A stretch of DNA of 64,000 nucleotides from Pseudoalteromonas arctica (GCF_012927645.1 NZ_JABBMT010000008.1:1-64000), one strand, 5' to 3'; positions 51,527 to 61,560 are shown, counted from the first letter of the stretch. A program made the numbers and translations. The notes: generated by a model not told the origin, from the letters alone.

Positions 51527-53173
51527 ATGAGACAATTTATAAATAACCTTAGCTTTCGAGTTAAATTTGCTATTCCTGTTGTCGTTGCCTTAGTTATTTT
51601 TTCGGTGCTGTCGGGTTACGTATTGTATACGTTTAAAGAGCAAGCTCGGCTTAACAGCTTTATAAGCTTAGAGGTGCGAACGGTACTGGATGATCTTGAA
51701 GACGGCTATCGTGATCTCTTTCAGGTGAAAACGGCAGGTTTGAGCATGGTACTAGGACAAGGCGACAAACAAAATTATCGAGTACAGCTAGCAGAGTACC
51801 GAGATAATATAGCGCGTATTGACGCGCGCCTTTCTAGCCCATTAAAGCTGGTGAAGTCTGGCTACATTGATGCGATCAATGCACAGCGGATTACGAATAT
51901 CAAAGCCGATGTCGCTATTTGGTCTCGTTACTACCAAGCACTTTTTAGTGATCACCAGCTTGCGTCTAGTTACTTAGCTGAGCATAAACAAGATATGGAA
52001 GCTGTGTTAGCGCGTATTCGTAACAATGTTACTAGCATGCGTGATGAAATAGATACCAAACTTACAAATTCTTTAATTGAAGTAACCGCTAATCAAGAGT
52101 CTGCTAGTTTTGCTTTACAGTCTGGTATTGTATTGAGCTTTGTTTTATCGATAGCTGCAACCTGGCTGCTTTCTACCGTTATTTTGGCGCCGTTAAAGAA
52201 AATGCAGTTAGCATTAGAAAACATAGCCAGTGGCCAAGGCGATCTCACGCAACGGTTAAACAGTGAGTCAAAAGATGAAATGGGTGCACTTGCGCGTTCG
52301 TTTAATACCTTTATCAGTAAAATTCATAACACAGTATTGGCGGTTGTCGGCTCGGCTGAACAGGTGCGCAATGAAACTGAAAGCTTACGCATTATTACTG
52401 CAAGTGTATTAAGTGAAGCCAGTAATCAGCAAATAGAAAGTGAGCAAGTGGCTGCTGCGGTAAATGAAATGAGTACGACCAGTGATAACGTAAGCCAAAA
52501 CGCTAATGATGCGGCCAGTGCCACAAGTACTGCAAATAATGATGCCAATGTTGCCAAAGCCACAATCGAAGAAACCATTTCGTTAATTAATCAACTGGTG
52601 GCCGATATCTCGGCATCAAGCGACGTAATAAACACCTTAGAGCAGGATGTAATGAATATTGCCACTGTGCTTGATGTTATCCGTGGTATTGCTGATCAAA
52701 CAAATTTGTTAGCGTTAAATGCGGCCATTGAAGCAGCTCGTGCGGGTGAGCAAGGGCGAGGTTTTGCGGTTGTTGCTGACGAGGTTCGTTCATTAGCTAG
52801 TCGCACGCAAGATAGTACTGGAGAGATCAACGCCATGATTGAAAAGCTCCAACAAGGCACTAATCAAGCGGTTGGTGCAATGCAAGCTAGTACCAAAAGT
52901 GGTCAACAAACGATTGAGCACTCCCGCGGTGCCGCGCAATCGGTGCAGCGTATTAACGACGCAGTCACCATTATTAACGATATGAATATGCAAATTGCCA
53001 CCGCTGCCACGCAACAAAGCCAAGTGAGTGAAGATGTGAATATCAATGTGCAACGTATCGCTACATCAAGTGGCAATATGTTAGAAAAAGTGGATCAGGC
53101 TGAGCGTGCATGCCAAGCATTAGCACAACAGTGTCAACAGTTAGATAACCTAGTAAGCAACTTTAAAGTATAA
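51527..53173 (+). CDS. Methyl-accepting chemotaxis protein
   Basis: 548 residues. The N-terminal helix ([20 protein letters not shown]) and a second helix at about 200 ([20 protein letters not shown]) flank a four-helix periplasmic sensor. HAMP follows ([20 protein letters not shown]), then a signalling domain with the CheA/CheW hairpin [20 protein letters not shown] and [20 protein letters not shown]. It lies 280 bp upstream of the tricarboxylate locus in the same direction, so it may sense its substrate; the ligand is not evident from sequence. Confidence 0.93.
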   Translation: MRQFINNLSFRVKFAIPVVVALVIFSVLSGYVLYTFKEQARLNSFISLEVRTVLDDLEDGYRDLFQVKTAGLSMVLGQGDKQNYRVQLAEYRDNIARIDARLSSPLKLVKSGYIDAINAQRITNIKADVAIWSRYYQALFSDHQLASSYLAEHKQDMEAVLARIRNNVTSMRDEIDTKLTNSLIEVTANQESASFALQSGIVLSFVLSIAATWLLSTVILAPLKKMQLALENIASGQGDLTQRLNSESKDEMGALARSFNTFISKIHNTVLAVVGSAEQVRNETESLRIITASVLSEASNQQIESEQVAAAVNEMSTTSDNVSQNANDAASATSTANNDANVAKATIEETISLINQLVADISASSDVINTLEQDVMNIATVLDVIRGIADQTNLLALNAAIEAARAGEQGRGFAVVADEVRSLASRTQDSTGEINAMIEKLQQGTNQAVGAMQASTKSGQQTIEHSRGAAQSVQRINDAVTIINDMNMQIATAATQQSQVSEDVNINVQRIATSSGNMLEKVDQAERACQALAQQCQQLDNLVSNFKV

Positions 53174-53182
53174 GTATTATCA

Positions 53183-53208
53183 AAGGGGTGAATTACTTAT
53201 CACCCCTT
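53183..53208 (+). terminator. Hairpin after the chemoreceptor gene
   Basis: AAGGGGTG and CACCCCTT form an 8-bp stem 10 bp after the stop, with a T-rich stretch a little further on. Confidence 0.55.
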
Positions 53209-53453
53209 AATATGCCTTTTTTAGCTAAACCTCAAAAAATAATCAATTACTATCAATGAGTTATTGTTCTGTAGTTTTGTGTATATTGTGCATGATCTTT
53301 ATGCGCTAAATGCATTTTAAGCAGAACAATGCAACTTAACTTCTAAATATTTCGTTAATCTGACGTTAATACTATGCTCAAAGACAGATAGCAGTGTGCA
53401 GTCGCTCATCTAACGACAACAAAATCATCAACAGATGTGGAGAGAACCAACCA

Positions 53454-54695
53454 ATGAAAGCAAGTAACACACAATTGGCTTTAGCCATTGCAACAGCGCT
53501 AGCAAGTACCTCAGCATTCGCTGCCAATGACACTGAAAAATTACAGCAACAACTAGACGAACTACAAAAAGAGGTCGCTGCGCTGAAGAAGTCTAGCGGC
53601 TTTAATTTAGAATTTGGTGGTCGAGTGCAACTTGATTACAACTATTTTGATGGTGCATATAACGCAAATAATAACGGTGATGCGGGCGGTGACTTTTTCG
53701 CGCGTCGTATCCGTACTTATGTTGAAAGTGAGCATGGTAACTGGGATCACAAATTACTGCTTGAGTTTGCCGAAGGGACAGCAGAAATCGTGATGGCACG
53801 AGTTCGTTATAATTTCGATAATGGTCTAAAAATTAAAGCGGGTAAGATCCGTGAAGATATCACCTTAAACGGCTTAACGAGCTCTAAGCATATCAATACT
53901 ATAGAGCGCAGTACGCTAGCCAATACCTTTTCGCCGTTCTTCCGTTGGGGAGCGTCAGCGTCTCAATACTTTAAAGACAGTGGTTTTCGTTATGCCGTTG
54001 GTGTTTATAAAAATGATGCCTTTGGTGCGACCGGTCATGACGAAGATGATCAACTAACACTCGCTGCAACGGGGCGTGTTACTTGGTCAAGCGCAGCTCC
54101 GGGCGATGTGATCCACTTAGGTGCGTGGCATTCATACCGTGATATGGGTGGTAATGAGTTAGGTGCGCGTTTTGCCCGTGGCGAAATACGTGAAACCAAT
54201 GTGCGTCTTGTTGATTACGCGGTGGGTGGTAATGCCGTAGCATTGGATAGTTTGTCGCAAAGTGGTCTTGAGTTTGCGTATCAAGCAGATGCATTAACGC
54301 TAGAAGCTGAATACGCAAGCCGCACACTCGATGCTGTTAATGGCGCGGACCCGCTTGATGGCGAGCGTTATGATGGTTTTCATGTATCAGCAAGCTACTT
54401 CTTAGGTGGCGAGCAACGCAGGTACAAAGCCGGTTCAGCATTATTTGTCCAACCTAAAGGCATTAAAGATGCGTGGGAGCTTGTGGCTCGAGTATCAAAA
54501 ATGGATGCAACAAGTAGCACACAAGGTACTGAAGTAACGACTTATACCCTAGGTACATCCTATTATATCAGCAGCGATATCAAATTTATGGGCAACCTGA
54601 TCTACAGCGATGTAGAGGGCCCCGGCGTAACTGCGTTAGTGGGTGATGAAGACTCAGGTATGGGGTTTAGTGCGCGCATGCAGTATTTATTTTAG
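53454..54695 (+). CDS. OprP/OprO-type anion porin of the tct locus
   Basis: 413 residues from the ATG at 53454, preceded by GGAGAGAACC. A signal peptide (LALAIATALASTSAFA) is followed by a short coiled coil (NDTEKLQQQLDELQKEVAAL) and a barrel (FNLEFGGRVQLDYNYFDGAY ... MGFSARMQYLF) of the phosphate-selective porin O/P family. Being first in the series, 12 bp before tctC, it probably admits the tricarboxylate across the outer membrane. Confidence 0.88.
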   Translation: MKASNTQLALAIATALASTSAFAANDTEKLQQQLDELQKEVAALKKSSGFNLEFGGRVQLDYNYFDGAYNANNNGDAGGDFFARRIRTYVESEHGNWDHKLLLEFAEGTAEIVMARVRYNFDNGLKIKAGKIREDITLNGLTSSKHINTIERSTLANTFSPFFRWGASASQYFKDSGFRYAVGVYKNDAFGATGHDEDDQLTLAATGRVTWSSAAPGDVIHLGAWHSYRDMGGNELGARFARGEIRETNVRLVDYAVGGNAVALDSLSQSGLEFAYQADALTLEAEYASRTLDAVNGADPLDGERYDGFHVSASYFLGGEQRRYKAGSALFVQPKGIKDAWELVARVSKMDATSSTQGTEVTTYTLGTSYYISSDIKFMGNLIYSDVEGPGVTALVGDEDSGMGFSARMQYLF

Positions 54696-54707
54696 GAGTA
54701 AATTGAT

Positions 54708-55691
54708 ATGAACTTACTAAAAAAATCATTTAAATCATTTAAAACTACAGTTCTTGCGGCATCGTTAGTACTAAGCAGCCCGTTTGCCATGGCTGATATT
54801 CATTTTTTAGTACCGGGCGGCCCTGGTGGCGGCTGGGATACCACCGCCCGCGGTGTGGGTGAAGGTTTAGTGAAAGCGGGTATCGAAGATAATGCGTCTT
54901 TTCAAAATATGTCGGGCGGCGGCGGTGGCCGTGCAATCGCTTACCTGATTGAATCTGGCACTAAAAAAGGCGATATCTTAATGGTTAACTCAACACCTAT
55001 CGTGTTGCGGGCATTAACCGGTAAAATTCCGTACAGCTACCGTGATTTAACTCCAGTTGCCAGCATGATTGCAGACTACGGTGCGTTTGTAGTACGTAAC
55101 GATTCGCCATTTAAAACCTGGCAGGATGTGATCGCAGCAATGAAAGCTGATCCAGGCTCTGTAAAAGTAGCTGGTGGCTCTGCACGCGGTAGCATGGATC
55201 ACTTAGTTGCAGCGCAAGCCGTTAAAGCGGCAGGCCTTGATGGACGTCGTTTGCGTTATATTCCTTATGACGCGGGTGGTAAAGCCAAAGCTGGGCTGTT
55301 ATCTGGCGAGGTTAACCTACTCTCTACCGGACTTAGCGAAGCGTTAGAAGTCGCTAATGGCGGTCAAGCGCGTATTCTAGCTGTGACCTCTGGTGAGGCA
55401 TTACCAGATTATCCACAAATTCCAACCTTGAAATCGCTTGGTTATGATATGGAGTTTGTTAATTGGCGTGGTTTCTTTGCGGCACCAAATTTACCGGCTG
55501 ATAAACTTGCTGAATACACCGAGAAGTTACGTAAACTACAAACTACTCCTGAGTGGGAAGTGGTACGGGCACGTAATGGTTGGTTAAACCTATTTCAAGA
55601 AAAAGATCAATTTATAAAGTCGCTTGAGCAGCAAGAAGCACAGCTTAAAGTTGTAATGGCAGAGCTCGGCTTTATTCGTACGTTACGTTAA
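54708..55691 (+). CDS. tctC: Tripartite tricarboxylate transporter substrate-binding protein (TctC)
   Basis: 327 residues. A signal peptide (TVLAASLVLSSPFAMA) is followed by the Bug/TctC fold: IHFLVPGGPGGGWDTTARGV (ligand loop), NMSGGGGGRAIAYLI, then SVKVAGGSARGSMDHLVAAQ and IPYDAGGKAKAGLLSGEV. It captures citrate or a related acid in the periplasm for TctAB encoded next. Confidence 0.94.
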   Translation: MNLLKKSFKSFKTTVLAASLVLSSPFAMADIHFLVPGGPGGGWDTTARGVGEGLVKAGIEDNASFQNMSGGGGGRAIAYLIESGTKKGDILMVNSTPIVLRALTGKIPYSYRDLTPVASMIADYGAFVVRNDSPFKTWQDVIAAMKADPGSVKVAGGSARGSMDHLVAAQAVKAAGLDGRRLRYIPYDAGGKAKAGLLSGEVNLLSTGLSEALEVANGGQARILAVTSGEALPDYPQIPTLKSLGYDMEFVNWRGFFAAPNLPADKLAEYTEKLRKLQTTPEWEVVRARNGWLNLFQEKDQFIKSLEQQEAQLKVVMAELGFIRTLR

Positions 55692-55702
55692 TTGAGGCTC
55701 AG

Positions 55703-56170
55703 ATGCTAAATCGCGAACTACTAGGGCCAAGTTTATTCTTGGCGCTATTTACCCTTTACGCCATCGTTGCATGGCAAATTCCGTTACTCCCATTTGAAGA
55801 GTTTGAAACGGTTACTTCTGCCACTTTACCTAAAGTATATGCGGCATTTGGGATTATCGTTTGTCTGCTTTCTATCGGGGCTACTTTACTTAAACCAACC
55901 GCAGCCGTTGATGAAGATAATGTGCTCGAAAAGTCACATGTATTGCGAACTACCGGGTTGCTTATATTGATGGTGATATATAGCGCAGCGCTTGAGCCTA
56001 TTGGCTTTTTAATCTCAACCAGTGCGTTTTTATTAGTTGGCTTTTTTGTTATGGGTGAGCGCCGTAAGGCTATTTTATTATTGGCCTCTATCCCTGTTAC
56101 TGTAGTGTTTTGGTTTTTAATGACCCAAGTGCTCGGTATTTATTTGGTTTCTGGCGACCTGTGGAGTTAA
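55703..56170 (+). CDS. tctB: Tripartite tricarboxylate transporter small membrane subunit (TctB)
   Basis: 155 residues with four membrane helices, as in the TctB family (LFLALFTLYAIVAWQIPLLP, VLRTTGLLILMVIYSAALEP, LISTSAFLLVGFFVMGERRK). It lies 11 bp after tctC and 3 bp before tctA, hence tightly coupled. Confidence 0.9.
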   Translation: MLNRELLGPSLFLALFTLYAIVAWQIPLLPFEEFETVTSATLPKVYAAFGIIVCLLSIGATLLKPTAAVDEDNVLEKSHVLRTTGLLILMVIYSAALEPIGFLISTSAFLLVGFFVMGERRKAILLLASIPVTVVFWFLMTQVLGIYLVSGDLWS

Positions 56171-56173
56171 GTT

Positions 56174-57715
56174 ATGTTTGATGGAATTATGCTGGGTTTG
56201 TCGACCGTACTCGACTGGAACAATTTATTGTATGTGATTGTGGGTTGCTTTGTTGGTACGTTTATTGGCATGTTACCGGGCCTAGGTCCTATTACCGCAA
56301 TCGCGTTAATGATCCCAATTACTTATAGCATTGGTGCCGATTCAGGGATGATTCTGATGGCGGGGGTGTATTACGGTGCCATTTTTGGCGGTTCAACATC
56401 ATCTATTTTAATTAATGCCCCAGGGGTGGCGGGCACAGTTGCGTCCTCCTTTGATGGCTATCCGCTGGCTAAACAAGGTCATGCAGGTAAAGCATTGGCG
56501 ATAGCTGCTTACTCTTCCTTTATCGGCGGAACCATAGGCGCAATTTTATTGATGGTTGCAGCCCCCTTGTTGGCAAAAGTGTCGCTGAGTTTTCAATCTC
56601 CAGATTACGTTGTGCTGATGTTTTTAGGTTTAACAGCGATCGCGGCGTTTTCTAATAAAGGACAATTTTTAAAAGCCATGATGATGACAGTATTTGGCTT
56701 AATGCTAGCCACTGTGGGGATTGATCCATCATCTGGTACAGAGCGTTTTACGTTAGGCCAAGCCGACTTACTTGATGGCATTAGCTTTTTATTAGTGGCA
56801 ATGGCTACTTTTGCATTGGCTGAGGCGCTTATTAATGTAGTGCGTCCAGAGAAAAAAGAAACTAAAAGTATTAATGACTCAGACACACCGCAAATCGGTT
56901 CAACTAAATTGACCAAAGAAGAGATTAAAGATATTGCGCCAGTTATTGGCCGTTCGTCTATACTTGGTTTTATTGTTGGCGTATTGCCGGGTGCAGGTGC
57001 CACTATCGCTAGTTTTATGGCGTATGCGACGGAACGTAACTTAGCGCCTAAAGGCTTAAAAGAAAAGTTTGGTAAAGGTTCATTGCGAGGCTTGGCAGCA
57101 CCGGAATCAGCGAACAATGCCGCGTGTACCGGTTCATTTGTACCATTACTTACATTAGGTATTCCAGGCTCGGGTACTACCGCTATTATGTTAGGTGCCT
57201 TAATTGCTTACGGTATTCAGCCAGGTCCAATGCTAATGCAAGAAAACCCAAGTGTATTTTGGGCGGTTATCGTTAGCATGTACTTTGGTAACATTGTATT
57301 GCTGATTCTGAACCTCCCTTTGATCCCATATTTTGCAAAAGTATTAGCGATGCCAAAATCAATATTAACGATAATGATTTTGTTCTTCAGCTTAATTGGC
57401 GTGTATTTAGTTTCCTTTAATACCTTTGATTTATTTATGATGGTTGGCTTTGCTGTGGTGGCGTTGGTATTACGATTACTAGCTTTCCCAATGGCACCAT
57501 TACTACTAGGCTTTATTTTAGGCGACATGATTGAGCGTAACTTTCGTCGTTCAATGATGATCTCAGATGGTTCATTAAGCTTCTTATGGGAACGTCCACT
57601 AACATTGAGCATTTTTGTTATCTCAATATTAGTGTTGTTATTTCCATTAAAAGACTTTATAAGCCAACGCCGCGCTGATAAAGCGGTACTTAAAGCGAAG
57701 CAAGAGCATGCATAA
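56174..57715 (+). CDS. tctA: Tripartite tricarboxylate transporter large membrane subunit (TctA)
   Basis: 513 residues and about twelve membrane helices. The family motif GTFIGMLPGLGPITAIALMI appears in the first half and is echoed by GFIVGVLPGAGATIASFMAY in the second. Other conserved stretches are YYGAIFGGSTSSILINAPGV and PESANNAACTGSFVPLLTLG. It is the permease for tricarboxylate uptake, driven by an ion gradient. Confidence 0.95.
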   Translation: MFDGIMLGLSTVLDWNNLLYVIVGCFVGTFIGMLPGLGPITAIALMIPITYSIGADSGMILMAGVYYGAIFGGSTSSILINAPGVAGTVASSFDGYPLAKQGHAGKALAIAAYSSFIGGTIGAILLMVAAPLLAKVSLSFQSPDYVVLMFLGLTAIAAFSNKGQFLKAMMMTVFGLMLATVGIDPSSGTERFTLGQADLLDGISFLLVAMATFALAEALINVVRPEKKETKSINDSDTPQIGSTKLTKEEIKDIAPVIGRSSILGFIVGVLPGAGATIASFMAYATERNLAPKGLKEKFGKGSLRGLAAPESANNAACTGSFVPLLTLGIPGSGTTAIMLGALIAYGIQPGPMLMQENPSVFWAVIVSMYFGNIVLLILNLPLIPYFAKVLAMPKSILTIMILFFSLIGVYLVSFNTFDLFMMVGFAVVALVLRLLAFPMAPLLLGFILGDMIERNFRRSMMISDGSLSFLWERPLTLSIFVISILVLLFPLKDFISQRRADKAVLKAKQEHA

Positions 57716-57727
57716 TTGAGGTAAAAA

Positions 57728-59350
57728 ATGAGCTACACCAAGACGCAAAACCCGCTGCAAAACATAGTTTCAAAACCTAAGCGTTTAGAAACGCGATTAA
57801 TAATTTGGGTTACAGGGCTGTGTGTATTACAAGCGGTGTTATTTGGCGGCTTGGTGTATCGAATTACCGCACAAAGTTTGCACGATCACATTGGTGATAA
57901 AGCACTTGCAGTGGCAACCAGTATTGCATCGAGTGATGAGGTTGTTAAAGCATTAAAAAATCCCAATGATTTGGTGGCAATTAACCAAGAAATCGAAAAT
58001 CTGCGTCAGCTTACTGGCGCAGATTTTATTGTAATTGGTGATAAAAATGCACATCGAATTGTCCACCCAGATCGCAATAAGCTCGGCAAACGAATGGTGG
58101 GTGGCGATAGCCAAGCAGCGTTGCGAGGTGAGCGCTATATCTCTGTGGCACAAGGTAGCTTAGGCGAATCTATTCGCGGCAAAGTGCCGGTATACGATGA
58201 GCAACAAAATATTATTGGTTTGGTCTCAGTCGGTTTTTTAGTGCAATCGGTTGAGCCGTTGATCCGTGATCGCATTGTTGAAATTATGATTTGGGGTTTG
58301 TTATTAGTTACTTTGAGTATTATTGCCGCTATCTTTATTGGTCAGCGAGTAAGAAATGCTATTTTTGGTTTGCAACCGGATGAAATTGCGAGGTTGTTTT
58401 CAGAGCAAGACGCTATTTTAAATACCATGCGTAGCGGTGTTATTGCACTTGATCCCGACGGACGAGTACGCAAACTGACCCAGCGCGCCTGCGAAATTTT
58501 AGATAAACCAGTTGCCTGTATTAATCAGTCATTAACGCTGAAAGATTTACTGCCAGAGCATGCCGAATTTTTATTACGAAATCAGCGTCGTAAAATGGTT
58601 GGCTTTGAGTTGTTTGCTGCAGATAAACGTTTGGTGTTGTCACGTTTTTCATTGCAAGTACAAGGGCAAGCGGATGGCATTTTACTCACTCTGCGCCCAG
58701 CTGATGAGCTTGAATACTTGAGCCAGCAACTTACTAAAGTACAAGCATTTGCCGAGTTACTAAGGGTGCAAACCCATGACTATTCAAATAAGCTAAATCT
58801 AATTGGGGCGCTTATTCAAATGGGTAAAAATGAGCAAGCAATTGAATTGATCGGCCAAGAAAGCCAAGGTTCCCAAGCACAGATCCACCATTTGTTAGAA
58901 CGTATTCAAGATCCTGTTTTAGCCGGTTTGCTGGTGGGTAAATACCACAAAGCCCGCGAGTTAAACGTGGTATTGGAGTTAAACCCAGAAAGTTTACTTG
59001 GTGCCATCGCACGTACTGAAATGTTAGAACGAGTAGTCTCAATACTGGGTAATTTGATCGATAACGCTATCGATGCGGCAATTCGAGCAAGTAACGAACG
59101 CACACCGTATGTAAGAGTTACCGTTGATGAAACCAGTAAAACGCTGTTATTCGATGTAGAAGACAGTGGTTTTGGCTTAGGTAACGACCATGAAGTGATA
59201 TTCACTCCACAATACAGCTCTAAAGCTGGGGCAGAACACGGTATTGGTTTATATTTAGTAAAGACCAATTTGGACTCCTGTGGGGGGAGTTTAGAAATTG
59301 GTGAGTCAGATTTAAAAGGCGCGCGATTAAGCGTCTACATCCCAAAATAA
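57728..59350 (+). CDS. CitA/DcuS-family sensor histidine kinase
   Basis: 540 residues. Membrane helices at about 25-47 and 185-208 flank a periplasmic sCache/PAS sensor with the family motif (RIVHPDRNKLGKRMVGGD, VPVYDEQQNIIGLVSVGFLV), typical of citrate and C4-acid sensors. A cytoplasmic PAS follows (about 225-320). The phospho-acceptor His lies in LLRVQTHDYSNKLNLIGALI near 351, and the ATPase domain has LIDNAIDAAI and GIGLYLVKTN. It starts 12 bp after tctA and presumably senses the transported acid. Confidence 0.93.
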   Translation: MSYTKTQNPLQNIVSKPKRLETRLIIWVTGLCVLQAVLFGGLVYRITAQSLHDHIGDKALAVATSIASSDEVVKALKNPNDLVAINQEIENLRQLTGADFIVIGDKNAHRIVHPDRNKLGKRMVGGDSQAALRGERYISVAQGSLGESIRGKVPVYDEQQNIIGLVSVGFLVQSVEPLIRDRIVEIMIWGLLLVTLSIIAAIFIGQRVRNAIFGLQPDEIARLFSEQDAILNTMRSGVIALDPDGRVRKLTQRACEILDKPVACINQSLTLKDLLPEHAEFLLRNQRRKMVGFELFAADKRLVLSRFSLQVQGQADGILLTLRPADELEYLSQQLTKVQAFAELLRVQTHDYSNKLNLIGALIQMGKNEQAIELIGQESQGSQAQIHHLLERIQDPVLAGLLVGKYHKARELNVVLELNPESLLGAIARTEMLERVVSILGNLIDNAIDAAIRASNERTPYVRVTVDETSKTLLFDVEDSGFGLGNDHEVIFTPQYSSKAGAEHGIGLYLVKTNLDSCGGSLEIGESDLKGARLSVYIPK

Positions 59351-59439
59351 CAGCCTTTAATTTGGGTAATAAGCAAGAGTGAAGAAAAACAATAAAAGTA
59401 AATGCGGCACATTGCAACGCTAAAAAAGAGAAATAAAAA

Positions 59440-60162
59440 ATGACATATTCAGTAGTTATCATCGAAGATGAGCAAGAAGTTGCACAACTTCTTGCTCAAT
59501 ACCTGCTTTTACCAAATGGGGTTACGGGAAATCAAACTGCGCGACAAAGCTTGCGTCAAGATCAGTATCAAGTGGTTGGAATTGCAGCAAACCTCAGTAC
59601 TGCTACCGCGCTATTACAGGCAATAGAGCCAGATTTGATCTTGCTTGACATTCATCTACCAGATGGCAATGGCCTTGAGTTATTAACAGACTTGCGCCGG
59701 CGTTCAATTAAAAGTGAGGTGATGCTACTGACCGCCGCCAAAGAAGTCGAAACTCTTGAAAAAGCAATGCAGCTAGGTGCCTGTGATTTTTTGGTTAAAC
59801 CTTTAATGCTTAATCGACTTGATCAGGCGTTAGCGCGATTTGAGTCACGCCAGCAGTGTTTGTCTGATGCTAACGAGGTGACCCAATCTATGGTCGACAC
59901 TTTATTTGGCTCAAGCGAACAAAGTAAAGCACCGGTTAGACTGCCGAAAGGGGTTGATCAGCTTACTTTAAAAAAGATTATTGATGCTTTTAAAGAGCAC
60001 AAAAAAACGCCCTTTACCGCACAGCAAATGGGCGATTTAGTAGGAGTAAGTCGCTCAACAGCACGCCGCTACTTAGAATATTTACTAGAAGCTGAGCAAG
60101 TTAGCGCCGACCAAAGCTATGGCAGCATAGGTCGGCCAGAGCGGCGCTATAAAATGACTTAG
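59440..60162 (+). CDS. CitB/DpiA-family response regulator
   Basis: 240 residues. The receiver domain has the acidic pair (IIEDEQE), phospho-Asp in LILLDIHLPDGNGLELL near 70 and the Lys in FLVKPL. A stretch of about 18 residues (LLPNGVTGNQTARQSLRQ) is inserted between helix 1 and strand 2, which relatives lack. The C-terminal HTH (TPFTAQQMGDLVGVSRSTAR, EQVSADQSYGSIGRPERRY) is of the CitB type. It is paired with the kinase upstream and probably activates the porin-tct operon. Confidence 0.92.
   Translation: MTYSVVIIEDEQEVAQLLAQYLLLPNGVTGNQTARQSLRQDQYQVVGIAANLSTATALLQAIEPDLILLDIHLPDGNGLELLTDLRRRSIKSEVMLLTAAKEVETLEKAMQLGACDFLVKPLMLNRLDQALARFESRQQCLSDANEVTQSMVDTLFGSSEQSKAPVRLPKGVDQLTLKKIIDAFKEHKKTPFTAQQMGDLVGVSRSTARRYLEYLLEAEQVSADQSYGSIGRPERRYKMT
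59470..59497. repeat. Perfect 13-bp inverted repeat inside the response regulator start
   Basis: GAGCAAGAAGTTG (59470-59482) and CAACTTCTTGCTC (59485-59497) are exact complements with a 2-bp centre, covering codons 11-20 of the response regulator. It could be a DNA operator, or it could form an mRNA hairpin that slows translation. Confidence 0.6.
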
Positions 60163-61451
60163 CTATCTGGCAAAGCGTTTAAGTTTACCTCTGGCGCTTG
60201 ACTAACTAGGCGTTCAAATTCACTGTGTAATTTAGTTGGGCCTGTAAAAAAGCCTGTGTTGCGCAAGTAAAAACCTGCGTTTTCAGAGCCACCTTGATAA
60301 TCCATTCGCGCTTGTTTGGCAGCCGTTGCATCATAGCTAAATTGTGCTTTATCAAGAGCGTGCCATTGACCCTGAGTATCTCTGAGCCACTGATTACTGT
60401 ATAACGCTTTGCGCTCGAATTGCCCTGCATCAGGGATGAAATTTTCTAAAAAGCTGTGTGGCCTTGCCACATATGTATCAGTACTTGGGCGTCTGAATGA
60501 AGCAATAAACAGCCACTTTTCGGCAATTGGGTCATAAAAATATGCGCTGTAGTCGGTATGATTAGCAAGGTTTTCAGTTGGATTTACTTTTAATAAAAAG
60601 CGGTATGTTTGTTCTGCTTGCCAAGGAAATACTAAATAACTTTGCCCGCCAGACCCTTCATTACCAAACTTACCGGTATGCACATCATGCCCTTTAGCTA
60701 ATTGTTGAATACGCATTTCCACAGGAATAGCAGTGGGATCATCAGAATGAAAAGGGCTCCATACTGAAAATAATACTCGGCGTTCAGTGTCAGAGTTTAC
60801 TTGCATACCAAAGTAACCTTCAGCAAAACCATTAGCCATAAAATACGACCCTTGATGATCATACCCTTGTGGTACGCTCAGCTCTGAATAGAACCATTGA
60901 TAGTTTTTAGTCATATCAGGTATGGGGTAGTTTAAATGCACAGAAGGCCCGCGACGACCCCAATAAATATCATCTTTTACATACAAAGGTGCCGCCGACT
61001 CTTTATCTAGCGTGACAATCACCCCTTGAATATCAGCAAAGGTGTCAGCTGTTTTAGTGATACCCGTAAGTTGCAACTGTTGGTATCCAATTTGATCTGG
61101 CAGAAACTCGCCAAGGTCGATATCTTGAAACTGCTGATTAGTAAGCGTAATTAACTGACTATATTGATTAAAATCGACTTTAAGCTGGCTACGATCACCT
61201 GTAATTTTTACGCGCAACTTTAAATTAAAGGCCGCTTTTGTTGGCAGGTAAAAGTAGTGATTGACGGGTATTGCAGAGTTTTGCCAGTGCGTGATCCCCA
61301 GATCACTAATCAGTTTTTTATTTGCTGCGATACTATGGCTAGTGGCACTATTGCCATAACTGGGAATAAAGTAATCTGTGGTTTGGTTTGCCACTGCAAA
61401 TGGCGAAAGTAAGATCCATAATAATGAACCAATAAATAGTAAAACTCTCAT
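60159..61451 (-). CDS. DUF3472 (with DUF5077) secreted protein
   Basis: 430 residues from the ATG at 61451, which has GGAG at ideal spacing; longer in-frame starts exist. A signal peptide (LLFIGSLLWILLSPFAVANQ) is followed by a DUF5077-type region (about 25-160) and the DUF3472 region (about 165-400: QWFYSELSVPQGYDHQGSYF, GYFGMQVNSDTERRVLFSVW, SGGQSYLVFPWQAEQTYRFL). This family is found in polysaccharide and TonB-receptor neighbourhoods, and a TonB receptor gene lies just upstream. The stop overlaps the convergent response regulator by 4 bp. Confidence 0.85.
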   Translation of the reverse strand: MRVLLFIGSLLWILLSPFAVANQTTDYFIPSYGNSATSHSIAANKKLISDLGITHWQNSAIPVNHYFYLPTKAAFNLKLRVKITGDRSQLKVDFNQYSQLITLTNQQFQDIDLGEFLPDQIGYQQLQLTGITKTADTFADIQGVIVTLDKESAAPLYVKDDIYWGRRGPSVHLNYPIPDMTKNYQWFYSELSVPQGYDHQGSYFMANGFAEGYFGMQVNSDTERRVLFSVWSPFHSDDPTAIPVEMRIQQLAKGHDVHTGKFGNEGSGGQSYLVFPWQAEQTYRFLLKVNPTENLANHTDYSAYFYDPIAEKWLFIASFRRPSTDTYVARPHSFLENFIPDAGQFERKALYSNQWLRDTQGQWHALDKAQFSYDATAAKQARMDYQGGSENAGFYLRNTGFFTGPTKLHSEFERLVSQAPEVNLNALPDS

Positions 61452-61497
61452 AGTGAGCTCCATAAAAAGCGCCGACAAACGGCGTTAATATAAGAGG

Positions 61498-61558
61498 GTA
61501 TACCCAACCAAGCCTCCTCAAAATGTGAATTCTGCATCTTGAGGTGGTTTGGGTATAA
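61498..61558. repeat. Intergenic stem-loop repeat, copy 3 (TATACCCAA type)
   Basis: The left edge GTATACCCAACCAAG and inner CCTCCTCAA pair with CTTGAGGTGGTTTGGGTATA on the right. The element sits between the TonB receptor stop and the DUF3472 gene, and shares arms with copies at 15252 and 22824. Confidence 0.6.
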
Positions 61559-61560
61559 GC

